In this document: positions 1 to 7,227 of the stretch, piece by piece
How the letters are laid out: each line of letters starts with the position of its first letter
Numbering within the stretch: the stretch's first letter is position 1
From: Baekduia alba
Lineage (GTDB): Bacteria; Actinomycetota; Thermoleophilia; Solirubrobacterales; Solirubrobacteraceae
Direction of reading: 5' to 3'
DNA length: 64,000 nt
NCBI RefSeq assembly: GCF_028416635.1
Contig: NZ_CP114013.1
Location: 2,046,001-2,110,000 of the forward strand
Made by a program: the position numbers and the translations under genes
The notes under the pieces: generated by a model
Told to the model about the DNA's origin: nothing
Database searches by the model: none
The model's input: the letters and a program-made list of their open reading frames with translations, nothing else

Positions 1-420
1 ATCGTGCTCGGGCCGCTGGGTCAGTCGATCACGGCCGCCAACCTCCTTGGACCTCGTGCCGCCGCCGTGGTGCCCGGTCCGGCGGGCGATGCGCTCGGCG
101 CGTTCGGGTTGGTGTACGGGTTGCCGGTGCTGGGCTTCGCGCTGCTCTGGGGCGTGCTCGTCGCCGTGTTCACGACCCAGGGCCTGCGCGCCGGCATGAG
201 CTTCAACATGACGTGGTGGAGCTACACGTTCCCGATCGGCACGGTCGTGACCGGCACGAGCCAGCTCGCCATCCACCTGGGCTCCGACGCGCTGTCGTGG
301 TTGGCGGTGGCGCTCATGGCGCTTCTGGTCGCCGGTTGGGCCATCGCGCTGGCCGGCACGGCGCGCGGTGCCATCCTCGGCGACCTCCTCGTGCCGCGAG
401 GGCGGCCGCGCTCGCGATGA
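1..420 (+). CDS. TDT-family (SLAC1/TehA/Mae1-like) transporter, C-terminal part
   Basis: The gene enters from the left edge, so only about the last 139 residues are visible. They contain three to four hydrophobic segments and the stretch MSFNMTWWSYTFPIGT, which matches the late transmembrane region of the tellurite-resistance/dicarboxylate transporter (TDT) family, whose members move C4-dicarboxylates, sulfite or anions across the cytoplasmic membrane. The reading frame is open to base 1, so the start lies upstream. Its stop overlaps the ATG of the next small gene (ATGA), suggesting cotranscription. The family call is fairly secure; the substrate cannot be told from this end. Confidence 0.8.
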   Translation: MVLGPLGQSITAANLLGPRAAAVVPGPAGDALGAFGLVYGLPVLGFALLWGVLVAVFTTQGLRAGMSFNMTWWSYTFPIGTVVTGTSQLAIHLGSDALSWLAVALMALLVAGWAIALAGTARGAILGDLLVPRGRPRSR

Positions 421-662
421 TCGGGCAGATGCTCGCGCACGTCGGCGGACTCCCGATCGAGGAGTGCCTGCCTTACGTCGCGCCGGCCGCGGCGGTGTGG
501 GCGGGCGCATTGAGCGCGGTCGCGGGACGCGTGGTGCGAGGTTGGCGCCGACCCGAGGCTCAGGGTCCTAGACCCGGCTCCGACGCGACCGTGCTCGTGA
601 TCCGTCGACAGGAGACCGCCGGCAGCGAGTCGGTCCGCGGAACGCCTCGCGGAACCCCTTGA
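417..662 (+). CDS. small hypothetical membrane-associated protein
   Basis: An 81-residue protein starts at an ATG that overlaps the transporter stop by four bases (ATGA), the best argument that it is real and translationally coupled. The N-terminal 40 residues hold one hydrophobic stretch (residues about 18-40, LPYVAPAAAVWAGALSAVAG); the rest is Arg/Pro-rich and disordered-looking. I do not recognise a characterised family. It may be a short accessory protein of the transporter. The 3' half has weaker coding character, so the true stop could be affected by sequence error. Confidence 0.5.
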   Translation: MIGQMLAHVGGLPIEECLPYVAPAAAVWAGALSAVAGRVVRGWRRPEAQGPRPGSDATVLVIRRQETAGSESVRGTPRGTP

Positions 663-941
663 GCACAACACGCGACAGGCGGTTGGCGTGCGGGTGGGCG
701 ACACATCGTCCTCGTCCACGGCTCAGTGCGGAGGATTCCACCCGGGACATGTTCGTCGCCGCATCGGACTGGCGGATGGGCGCGCGCGTTTCAGACTCGA
801 TGATGTGAGGCCCCAGCTCGGTCGCCGTGGTCCGCTCCGTGGTGGCTGTCCCGTCTACAGTGGTCGATGCCGTGACGTCGATGTCCCCGCTCCTGCTTGT
901 CGCCGGACTCTCGAGCTCGTAATGGTGACCGGCCTCGTACG

Positions 942-1850
942 ATGAGCTACTCAGCTGCAAATCCGCTGCCTGGATCGGATCTCGCCGCGTTCGTCGCTGC
1001 GGTCGAGGCGGGAAGCCTTCATGGCGCTGCGGACGCGCTTGACCTCACCCAGTCGGCGGTCACGAAGCGCATCAAGGCGCTCGAGAAGCGCGTCGGTGTC
1101 CGGCTGCTCGAGCGAGGGCGTTTCGGCGCGCGCCCGACCAAGGCGGGGGAGCTCCTGTACCCCGATGCCAAGCGCGCACTGCATGCCCTGGCGATCGCAG
1201 AGACCACGCTCACCGCGCATCGCGACGACCTTGCGGGTGGGCTGCGGCTGAGCGCCAGCTACACGATCGGGGAGGTGCTGCTGCCCGACTGGCTCGCTGC
1301 CTTTCGCTCGAGCCATCCGGAGATCCGCGCCCAGCTCGAGGTGGTCAACTCGATGGGGGTGTTGCGAGCCGTGCGCGAGGGGCGGTCCGACATCGGCTTC
1401 GTCGAAGGCTGCGACGACCTCCACGGCCTCGACACGATGGTCGTCGCGAAGGACGAGATCGCGGTCATCGTCGCGAGCGACCACCGGTGGGTGCGCCGGG
1501 CGCAGCTCGAGCCAGCGGTGCTCGCCCGCGAGCCGTACATCGCGAGGGAGAGCGGATCGGGCACACGCGCCGTCGCGGCCGCCGCGCTTTCGCCCGTCGG
1601 TCTCGAACTCCGCGCAGACCTCGAGCTCGCGAGTACCCAGAGTGTGAAGCGGGCCCTGACTCGGGGCGGGTTCTCGCTGATGTCGCGGCTGACGGTCGAG
1701 GCCGAGGAGCGCGCCGGCACGCTGCATTCCCTGCCCATCCGCGGGATCGATCTGTCCCGGGAGCTCCGCGCGGTACGCAACGAGGACACGGTCCGCTCGC
1801 CGGCGACCACCGCGTTCTGGCGATGGCTCGCCGACCGCGCGCACGACTGA
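942..1850 (+). CDS. LysR-family transcriptional regulator
   Basis: A 302-residue LysR-type regulator. The N-terminal winged helix-turn-helix (residues about 13-72) shows the family pattern LAAFVAAVEAGSLHGAAD followed by LTQSAVTKRIKALEKRVG, and residues 90-300 form the periplasmic-binding-protein-like effector domain. The ATG at 942 is preferred over upstream starts because it puts the HTH at the usual distance from the N-terminus. It follows the TDT transporter gene on the same strand after a 280-base gap (663-941) in which I see nothing recognisable, and it could regulate that transporter. It ends convergently with the small minus-strand gene at 1911, with a hairpin between. Confidence 0.88.
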   Translation: MSYSAANPLPGSDLAAFVAAVEAGSLHGAADALDLTQSAVTKRIKALEKRVGVRLLERGRFGARPTKAGELLYPDAKRALHALAIAETTLTAHRDDLAGGLRLSASYTIGEVLLPDWLAAFRSSHPEIRAQLEVVNSMGVLRAVREGRSDIGFVEGCDDLHGLDTMVVAKDEIAVIVASDHRWVRRAQLEPAVLAREPYIARESGSGTRAVAAAALSPVGLELRADLELASTQSVKRALTRGGFSLMSRLTVEAEERAGTLHSLPIRGIDLSRELRAVRNEDTVRSPATTAFWRWLADRAHD

Positions 1851-1886
1851 CGCTCTTGCCCGGGGGATCCCGCTTCGGCGAGCCTC

Positions 1887-1908
1887 GGCGGCGGCGGGGG
1901 CCGCCGCC
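1887..1908. terminator. GC-rich hairpin between convergent genes
   Basis: A perfect 9-bp stem (GGCGGCGGC / GCCGCCGCC) with a four-G loop lies in the 60-base gap between the LysR stop and the stop of the minus-strand gene. There is no T-run, but such hairpins at convergent ends are usual terminators in high-GC actinobacteria. Confidence 0.5.
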
Positions 1909-1910
1909 CG

Positions 1911-2141
1911 TCAGCTCGCCACGATGGCGTCCTGGCCGGCCGGCCACGTGCCGCAGCACGTGTGGGCCGGATCGCGTAGCGAACGCAGCCGCACGCGCCA
2001 GAAGACCACGAACTCGTCGAACACCGACGCGCCCGACCGGCCAAGGAAGGGCCGGCCGAGCACCTCGTAGATCTCGCCTTCGAACTCCACCAGGTCGCCG
2101 GGCGACAACGCCGCCGGCGGCTTCTGATCCGTCTGCTTCAT
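1911..2141 (-). CDS. small conserved-looking hypothetical protein
   Basis: A 76-residue protein whose ATG overlaps the stop of the flavin reductase gene by four bases (ATGA), so it is probably the last gene of the minus-strand unit aldolase, flavin reductase, this gene. The N-terminal half, SPGDLVEFEGEIYEVLGRP, reads like a small SH3-like beta barrel that could bind a partner or cofactor; the C-terminal half has a CC pair. I do not recognise a family with a known role. By position it may be an accessory protein for the flavin reductase/monooxygenase chemistry. Confidence 0.55.
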   Translation of the reverse strand: MKQTDQKPPAALSPGDLVEFEGEIYEVLGRPFLGRSGASVFDEFVVFWRVRLRSLRDPAHTCCGTWPAGQDAIVAS

Positions 2142-2638
2142 GCCAGCTCCACCCCGGAGAAGGACCCGTAGGCGCCGCGGAAGAAGACGAGGGGCGAGGC
2201 CGCCTGGGCGGAGGCTTCCATCGTCACGGCCCGCGCGACCACGATCGTGTGGTCGCCCGCGTCGTGCTCGTTCTGGATCTCACACTCGATCCAGGCCAAC
2301 GCCTCGTCGAGGGCGAAGCCCGTCGGCTTCTCCACCCGGCCCACGCCGGCGAAGCGGTCGCCCACGCGCGCCGCGAACGCGCGCGTGACGGCCTCGTGGT
2401 GGCTGGCCATGATGTTGATGCAGAACGCGTTGCTCTCGCGGATCAACGGCCAGGTCGTAGAGCTCTTCGCGGGGCAGACCAGGACGAGCGGCGGGTCGAG
2501 CGACACGCTGGTGACCGAGTTCGCCGCCATGCCGACGGGGCCGTCGGCGCCGTGGGCGGTCAGGACCGAGACGCCGGTGGCGAGGTGGGCGAAGATCCGG
2601 CGGAACTCGGCCGGGTCGATCGTCGTCTCGTCGCTCAT
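2138..2638 (-). CDS. flavin reductase (HpaC-like) of a two-component monooxygenase
   Basis: A 166-residue flavin-reductase-like split-barrel protein: it should use NAD(P)H to reduce free FMN/FAD and hand it to a partner oxygenase. Family features are the FRRIFAHLATGVSVLTA start, the GMAANSVTSVSLDPPLVLVC segment (residues about 35-55), FCINIMASHHE and a GDHTIVVARAV segment near residues 128-138. The ATG at 2638 gives the normal HpaC length; an in-frame extension is not homologous. It is clustered with an HpcH/HpaI aldolase and lies opposite two flavin-dependent monooxygenase genes (3760 and 13758), either of which could be its partner. Confidence 0.88.
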   Translation of the reverse strand: MSDETTIDPAEFRRIFAHLATGVSVLTAHGADGPVGMAANSVTSVSLDPPLVLVCPAKSSTTWPLIRESNAFCINIMASHHEAVTRAFAARVGDRFAGVGRVEKPTGFALDEALAWIECEIQNEHDAGDHTIVVARAVTMEASAQAASPLVFFRGAYGSFSGVELA

Positions 2639-2672
2639 GCGAGGGCGCTTCCAGTGATCAGGGGAATGTCCA

Positions 2673-3458
2673 TCACCCCTGAGTCGCACCGTTCGCCGGC
2701 GCTTGCCGCACGTCTCCGAGCGCGATGGCGGCCGCCCGGGTGAGCCACATCATGTCCGAGCCGAGGAAGACCAGGTTCACGCCGCTCGCGTGCCAGCGCA
2801 CGGCGTCCTCCGGCGTGGCCGCGAACATGCCGGTGAGCCGGCCGGCCTCGCGCGCGCGGGCCAGCACGTCGACGATGGCGTCCCGCAGCTCGGGGCTGCG
2901 GGGATCCTCGATGCCGAGCGAGCTGGCGAGGTCACCGGGCCCCACGAAGACGAGGTCCACGCCGTCGACCGCGACAAGCTCGTCCAGCTCCTCGAGCGCC
3001 TGACGCGTCTCGACCATGATCGCGAGGAGCAACTCGTCGTTGGCTCGGCGCTGGTAGCCCGGGATGTCCGTGCCGTGAGCCGCGGCCCGCGACGGGCCCA
3101 GGCCGCGCAGCCCGACCGGGGGGAGGCGGGCGGCCTGCACCGCCGCCATCGCCTCGGCCGCGCTGCTCACGCGCGGCACGACAACGCCCTGTGCGCCCGC
3201 GTCCAGCGCACAGGCGATCGCCGACGGGTCGTTGCCCGCCACGCGCACGAGCGCCGCGGCCGGCGTGTGCTCGACCGCGGAGACGAGCCGCTCGATCGTC
3301 TCCGGGCCCATCGCCGTGTGCTCGCCCTCCACACACAGCGTGTCGAACCCGAGTCGACCGAGGCTCTCGCACACGGCGGGATCTCGCAAGTGCACGAACA
3401 TGCCCGTCAACTTCTCACCGGCACGCATCCGCGCCCGAATGCCACCAACAATGTCCAT
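2673..3458 (-). CDS. HpcH/HpaI-family aldolase/citrate lyase-type enzyme
   Basis: A 261-residue TIM-barrel class II pyruvate aldolase. These metal-dependent enzymes split 4-hydroxy-2-oxo acids into pyruvate and an aldehyde at the end of meta-cleavage and homoprotocatechuate-type routes. Visible motifs are LGFDTLCVEGEHTAMGPE, the metal-ligand region LLAIMVET (Glu), and GVDLVFVGPGDLASSLG near residue 175 (Asp). The ATG at 3458 fits the family start, with MRAGEKLTGMFV following. It heads the minus-strand unit and is divergent from the monooxygenase gene at 3760, across the 85-bp repeated promoter element. The exact substrate is not determinable. Confidence 0.87.
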   Translation of the reverse strand: MDIVGGIRARMRAGEKLTGMFVHLRDPAVCESLGRLGFDTLCVEGEHTAMGPETIERLVSAVEHTPAAALVRVAGNDPSAIACALDAGAQGVVVPRVSSAAEAMAAVQAARLPPVGLRGLGPSRAAAHGTDIPGYQRRANDELLLAIMVETRQALEELDELVAVDGVDLVFVGPGDLASSLGIEDPRSPELRDAIVDVLARAREAGRLTGMFAATPEDAVRWHASGVNLVFLGSDMMWLTRAAAIALGDVRQAPANGATQG

Positions 3459-3560
3459 GCGACGGACGCTACACCTATTGTCAACGGTACACCCCACTGG
3501 CATGTCGATGATGACTTTGCGAGGTTCTTCCATTGGTGCAGCACGGCGTGCCGCCCTCGT

Positions 3561-3645
3561 CGAGCCATCAACAGAACGGATGGCCCGCGCGAAACTTCGA
3601 TTGGACGGGGTACCGGCGCGAACCTACGCTACGGCCACTACGCGA
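3561..3645 (+). promoter_or_regulatory. 85-bp repeated promoter element, copy 1
   Basis: This 85-bp stretch recurs at 12073-12157 with only five substitutions and no gaps. It contains TTGGAC (3601-3606) and TACGCT (3625-3630) separated by 18 bases, a plausible sigma-70 promoter reading toward the monooxygenase gene at 3760, and a direct repeat CTACGC spaced 14 bases around the putative -10. The last 30 bases are identical in both copies. A 25-codon open frame starting at 3580 runs through it but would begin upstream of the predicted transcript start, so I treat it as non-coding. The rest of the 300-base gap 3459-3759 shows nothing else clear. Confidence 0.7.
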
Positions 3646-3759
3646 GCTGTTCGCTGAGGTGCACGATCGAGTGGCCTGAGAACGCCCATGAGCCCTTCAG
3701 TGCGCGGCTGTCCGGCACGCGGCGACGCCACGCCGCGCCATTCGACGCACGAGGTGACG

Positions 3760-4944
3760 ATGACTTCAGACCAGACACTGGCCGACCGAGAGCCGGTAAG
3801 CAGCGACCAGATCCTCGCCAACGCGATCGCTCTCGGGCCGTTCGTCCGGAAGAACGTCGAGGAGATCGAAGGCGCCCGCACGCTCACCGCACCGATGGTG
3901 AAGGCGATGCACGACGCCGGCATCTTCCGCATGTCGATGCCGAGCGCGTGGGGTGGCCCCGAGCTCGATCCGCTGCGCCAGTTCGAGGTGATCGAAGCGC
4001 TCTCCGTGGCGGATGGATCGGTCGGCTGGTGCGCGTACATCAACTCGACGGGTGGGTACTTCACGTCGTTCCTGGAGGCCGACGTCGCGCGGGCGATGTA
4101 CCCGAGCCTCGACATCCCGACCGGCGGCCAGCACACGCCGGTGGGTCGTGCCGAGGTCGTGGACGGCGGCTACCGAATCAACGGCCGCTGGACGTTCGGC
4201 AGCGGGGTGAAGCACAGCGGGTGGATGGCCTGCGGCTGCATCGCGACGCGGGACGGCGAGCCGGTTCTCATGGAGGACGGCAAGCCACAGCGCCTGTCGG
4301 CGTTCGCCTCGGCTGACCAGCTGGACGTGATCGAGACGTGGAACTCGATGGGGCTGCGCGGCACCGGCAGCCATGACTACACGGTCACCGACCTGTTCGT
4401 GCCGACGGAGCGGACCTTCGACCTGTACAGCTCGCCCGTTCTGCGAACGACTCCGCTGTTTCAGCTGCGCACGATGTTCCTCTTCAACCATGCGGCGGTA
4501 GCCCTCGGCATCGCTCGCAACGCGGTGGACTCGTTCGCCGAGCTCACGCTCTCCAAGCGCACGAACTGGGGGCCGATGCACGAGCAGGACTACGCGCGCT
4601 CCGCGCTGGCGCGGGCGGACGGTGTGGTGCGCTCAGCTCGCGCGTACTGCATGGAGACGCTCGAGGACATCTACGGCACCCTCACCTTCGGCGGTGAGCT
4701 GAGCGTGGATCAGCGCGCGGGGTTCAGGCTGGCGATCACGCACGCCCACCGCGCCGCGGTGGAGGCGGTCGACGGAGTCTTCGCCGCCGCTGGCACGACT
4801 GCGGCGGTGAGGCTCCCGAGCGTGCTCGAGCGCTGCTTCCGCGACGTGCACGTGGCCAACCAGCACCTGATCGCGTCACCGAAGAGCTACAGCGAGATCG
4901 GCGGGATGCTGTTGGGTGCGGTTCCCGACGATCCCAACTACTGA
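3760..4944 (+). CDS. flavin-dependent monooxygenase of acyl-CoA dehydrogenase fold (HsaA/IacA-like)
   Basis: A 394-residue group D flavin monooxygenase. These share the acyl-CoA dehydrogenase fold but hydroxylate phenols or indoles with reduced flavin from a separate reductase. The N-terminal helical domain (FRMSMPSAWGGPELDPL, about residues 50-66), the beta domain (YRINGRWTFGSGVKHSGW, about 135-152; GLRGTGSHDYTV, about 200-211) and a C-terminal helical domain (VHVANQHL) are visible; the catalytic Glu of true acyl-CoA dehydrogenases is not seen. GAGGTG precedes the chosen ATG. It is the first gene after repeat copy 1 and probably opens the unit reaching MoeA. The flavin reductase at 2138 is a likely partner. 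Confidence 0.85.
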   Translation: MTSDQTLADREPVSSDQILANAIALGPFVRKNVEEIEGARTLTAPMVKAMHDAGIFRMSMPSAWGGPELDPLRQFEVIEALSVADGSVGWCAYINSTGGYFTSFLEADVARAMYPSLDIPTGGQHTPVGRAEVVDGGYRINGRWTFGSGVKHSGWMACGCIATRDGEPVLMEDGKPQRLSAFASADQLDVIETWNSMGLRGTGSHDYTVTDLFVPTERTFDLYSSPVLRTTPLFQLRTMFLFNHAAVALGIARNAVDSFAELTLSKRTNWGPMHEQDYARSALARADGVVRSARAYCMETLEDIYGTLTFGGELSVDQRAGFRLAITHAHRAAVEAVDGVFAAAGTTAAVRLPSVLERCFRDVHVANQHLIASPKSYSEIGGMLLGAVPDDPNY

Positions 4945-5060
4945 GTCGATCGGCGCTCTCAATGATGAAGATACGAGATCATGCCCTGAGCTCCGGAGTG
5001 GCGGCCGTGAAGCCGCGCCGGCAGCGACTCGTCGTCGTGAAGAGGGCCTGAGGGCTCACC

Positions 5061-5543
5061 GTGGCCAAGTCGATCGGTCCCGAGGTCCCCGCGGCGCTGG
5101 CCGAGCTCCTGGCGGACGACGAGCGTGCGCTCGGGATCATCCTCGCGCTGATCAGCGTCGACCGGCGCGGGTTCCCACACGTGGCCCTCGTGAGTCCCGG
5201 CGAGATCGCGCAGGTGGATGAGCGACGACTGCGCGTGGCGCTGCGCGTCGACGGGCGCGCCGTGGAGAACCTGCGCGCGCGCCCGGCGGCGACGCTCGTC
5301 ATGGTCGAGCCTGCGGGCTGCGCCTACCTGCTTCTGCGCGCGCGCGACCTGGAGCGCCGCCTTGCGCCCGCGCCGACCCTTCCCTTCTCCACGACCGTCG
5401 TCGAGCTGGAGCTGGAGGAGACGCGGATCGACGCGGAGGCGGGCGCCACGGTCGTCACGGGTGCCCGGTACGCCAGGGCGCTCGGCCGCGATGCGGAGCT
5501 GGCGGCGTGGCGAGCCACTCGGGAGGCGCTGTGCCGCGACTGA
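5061..5543 (+). CDS. pyridoxamine 5'-phosphate oxidase-like FMN-binding split-barrel protein
   Basis: A 160-residue split-barrel flavoprotein-like protein starting at GTG. The pattern GFPHVALVSPGEI followed by RLRVALRVDGRAVENLRARPAATLVMV is typical of the PNPOx-like family, where the barrel binds FMN, F420 or haem. True PNPOx residues for pyridoxal phosphate binding are not apparent, so it is not expected to make PLP. It lies 117 bases after the monooxygenase and its end overlaps the IPP isomerase gene. Possible roles are flavin reduction or flavin handling for the neighbouring flavoenzymes; this is inference from context. Confidence 0.72.
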   Translation: MAKSIGPEVPAALAELLADDERALGIILALISVDRRGFPHVALVSPGEIAQVDERRLRVALRVDGRAVENLRARPAATLVMVEPAGCAYLLLRARDLERRLAPAPTLPFSTTVVELELEETRIDAEAGATVVTGARYARALGRDAELAAWRATREALCRD

Positions 5544-6640
5544 CACCGGCTGTCGACGCACCATCGCCGACCTCCGCGCGCAAGTTGCAGCACCTCGAGT
5601 TCGCGCTCGCGGATGCACAGACGCAGCGGCCGTCGCCCTGGAGCGACATCGAGCTCGTGCATTGCGCGCTGCCCGAGCTGGCGCTGGACGACGTCCACCT
5701 CGGCGTCACCGCCCTGGGCGCTCAGCTTGCGGCGCCGGTGGTCATCGCCGGCATGACCGGAGGCCATCCGCGCGCCGAGGAGCTCAACCGGCGCTTGGCT
5801 CGCGCCGCCCAGCGCCACGGCGTGGCCATGGGGGTCGGGAGCCAGCGCGCGGCGCTCGAGCGGCCGGAGCTCGCCGCGACCTACTCCGTCGCGCGAGAGG
5901 CGGCGCCCGACACCGTGCTGATCGCGAACCTCGGCATCGGCCAGGTGCTCCAGGCAGGCCCGGACGCGGAGCGCATGCTGCGGGCCTGCGTGGAGATGAT
6001 CGATGCCGACGCGATCGCGGTGCACCTCAACGCCACCGAGGAGGTCGTGCAACCTGAAGGCGACCACGACTTCGCCGGCGCGACGGCCGCTCTGGCGGCT
6101 GCCGCGCGCGCGCTGCACCCGCTGCCGGTGATCGCCAAGGAGACCGGCAGCGGATTGGCCCCGGGCGTCGTCGACCGGCTCGTCGAGGCTGGGATGAGCG
6201 CGCTCGACGTCGGCGGGCGGGGCGGCACGAGCTTCGCCGCCATCGAGGGCGCCCGCGCCGCGCAGATCGGCGACGACGTGCGCGCGCGCCTGGGCGATCT
6301 ACTGGCCGACTGGGGCATTCCGACGCCGGTCACCACGGCGACGGCAGCCCGCGGGGGCGTTCCCGTGATCGCCGCCGGCGGGGTGCGCACCGGCGTGGAT
6401 GCCGCCAAGGCGCTCGCCCTCGGAGCCACCATGGTGGGGGTCGGACAGCCGGTGCTGCAGGCCGCGGTTGAGGACCCGCACGGAGCGGAGCGCTGGTTGG
6501 AGGGGTTCCTCTTCGAGCTGCGCGCCACGATGTTCCTCACCGGCTCCTGCGATGTCGCGGCGCTGCGCCGTGCGCCCCGCGTCGTGCTCGGAGCCACGCG
6601 CCAGTGGCTCGATCAGCTCGAGGCGGCGGAAGGACGATGA
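5531..6640 (+). CDS. fni: type 2 isopentenyl-diphosphate delta-isomerase
   Basis: A 369-residue FMN-dependent TIM-barrel enzyme of the IDI-2 family, which interconverts IPP and DMAPP. Family blocks present are RKLQHLEFAL, VIAGMTGGHPRAEE, MGVGSQRA, VHLNATEEVVQPEGDHDF (about residues 164-181), and a KETGSGLAP stretch followed by DVGGRGGTSFA. In most IDI-2 enzymes the HLN block reads HLNxxQE; here the Gln is Glu (residue 170), an unusual change near the active site. GTG at 5531 is chosen because GGGAGG lies just upstream; a GTG at 5507 is the alternative. It overlaps the previous gene by 13 bases and the next (UbiX) by four. Its likely job here is to supply the dimethylallyl group for prenyl-FMN. 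Confidence 0.85.
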   Translation: MPRLTPAVDAPSPTSARKLQHLEFALADAQTQRPSPWSDIELVHCALPELALDDVHLGVTALGAQLAAPVVIAGMTGGHPRAEELNRRLARAAQRHGVAMGVGSQRAALERPELAATYSVAREAAPDTVLIANLGIGQVLQAGPDAERMLRACVEMIDADAIAVHLNATEEVVQPEGDHDFAGATAALAAAARALHPLPVIAKETGSGLAPGVVDRLVEAGMSALDVGGRGGTSFAAIEGARAAQIGDDVRARLGDLLADWGIPTPVTTATAARGGVPVIAAGGVRTGVDAAKALALGATMVGVGQPVLQAAVEDPHGAERWLEGFLFELRATMFLTGSCDVAALRRAPRVVLGATRQWLDQLEAAEGR

Positions 6641-7227
6641 TGGACACTCCCGAACGGTTCATCGTCGGGATCTCGGGCTCGACCGGCGCGGTCTACGGCG
6701 TGCGGCTGCTGGAGATCCTGAGCGAGCGCTTCCCCGAGATCGAAACGCATGCGATCGTGAGTCACGGCGCACGAGCGACGATCGAATACGAGCTCGGGCG
6801 GTCGGCCGAAGACGTGCTGGCGATGGCCTCCGTGGTGCATGACGACAACAACCTGGGCGCTGCGATCGCCAGCGGCACGTTCATCACCCGCGGCATGGTG
6901 GTCGCACCCTGTTCGATCAAGACGCTGGGCGCGTTGGCCACGTGCCGCAACGACAACCTCATCACGCGAGCGGGGGACGTGTGCCTCAAGGAGCGCCGGC
7001 GTCTGGTGCTCGTCGTGCGCGAGACGCCGCTGCACCTCGGTCATCTTCGGCTCATGACGACCGTGACGGAGTCCGGGGCGGTCGTGCTGCCGCCTTCGCC
7101 CGCGTTCTACCACCGGCCGCACACGATCGCCGATCTGGTCGATCACACCGTCGTGAAGATCCTCGACGTCTTCGGCCTGCACGTCTCCGATCTCATCGAT
7201 CGCTGGGAGGGGCTCGACCATGACTGA
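6637..7227 (+). CDS. ubiX: UbiX/Pad1-type flavin prenyltransferase
   Basis: A 196-residue flavin prenyltransferase. UbiX joins a dimethylallyl group to FMN N5 and C6 to make prenyl-FMN, the cofactor of UbiD decarboxylases. The N-terminus FIVGISGSTGAVYGVRLLEI is the family signature, followed by VAPCSIKTLGALATCRNDNL and LKERRRLVLVVRETPLH, which contain the phosphate- and flavin-binding residues. Start at the first of two adjacent ATGs, which overlaps the isomerase stop (ATGA). The pairing with an IPP isomerase directly upstream and a UbiD gene at 12174 is the strongest functional context in the island. Confidence 0.95.
   Translation: MMDTPERFIVGISGSTGAVYGVRLLEILSERFPEIETHAIVSHGARATIEYELGRSAEDVLAMASVVHDDNNLGAAIASGTFITRGMVVAPCSIKTLGALATCRNDNLITRAGDVCLKERRRLVLVVRETPLHLGHLRLMTTVTESGAVVLPPSPAFYHRPHTIADLVDHTVVKILDVFGLHVSDLIDRWEGLDHD

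Noticed and set aside
3580-3657. 25-codon ORF inside the repeated element (a similar frame starts at 12092)
   Set aside because: No ribosome-binding site, starts upstream of the predicted transcript start, the differences between copies are mostly non-synonymous, and copy 2 does not keep the stop.
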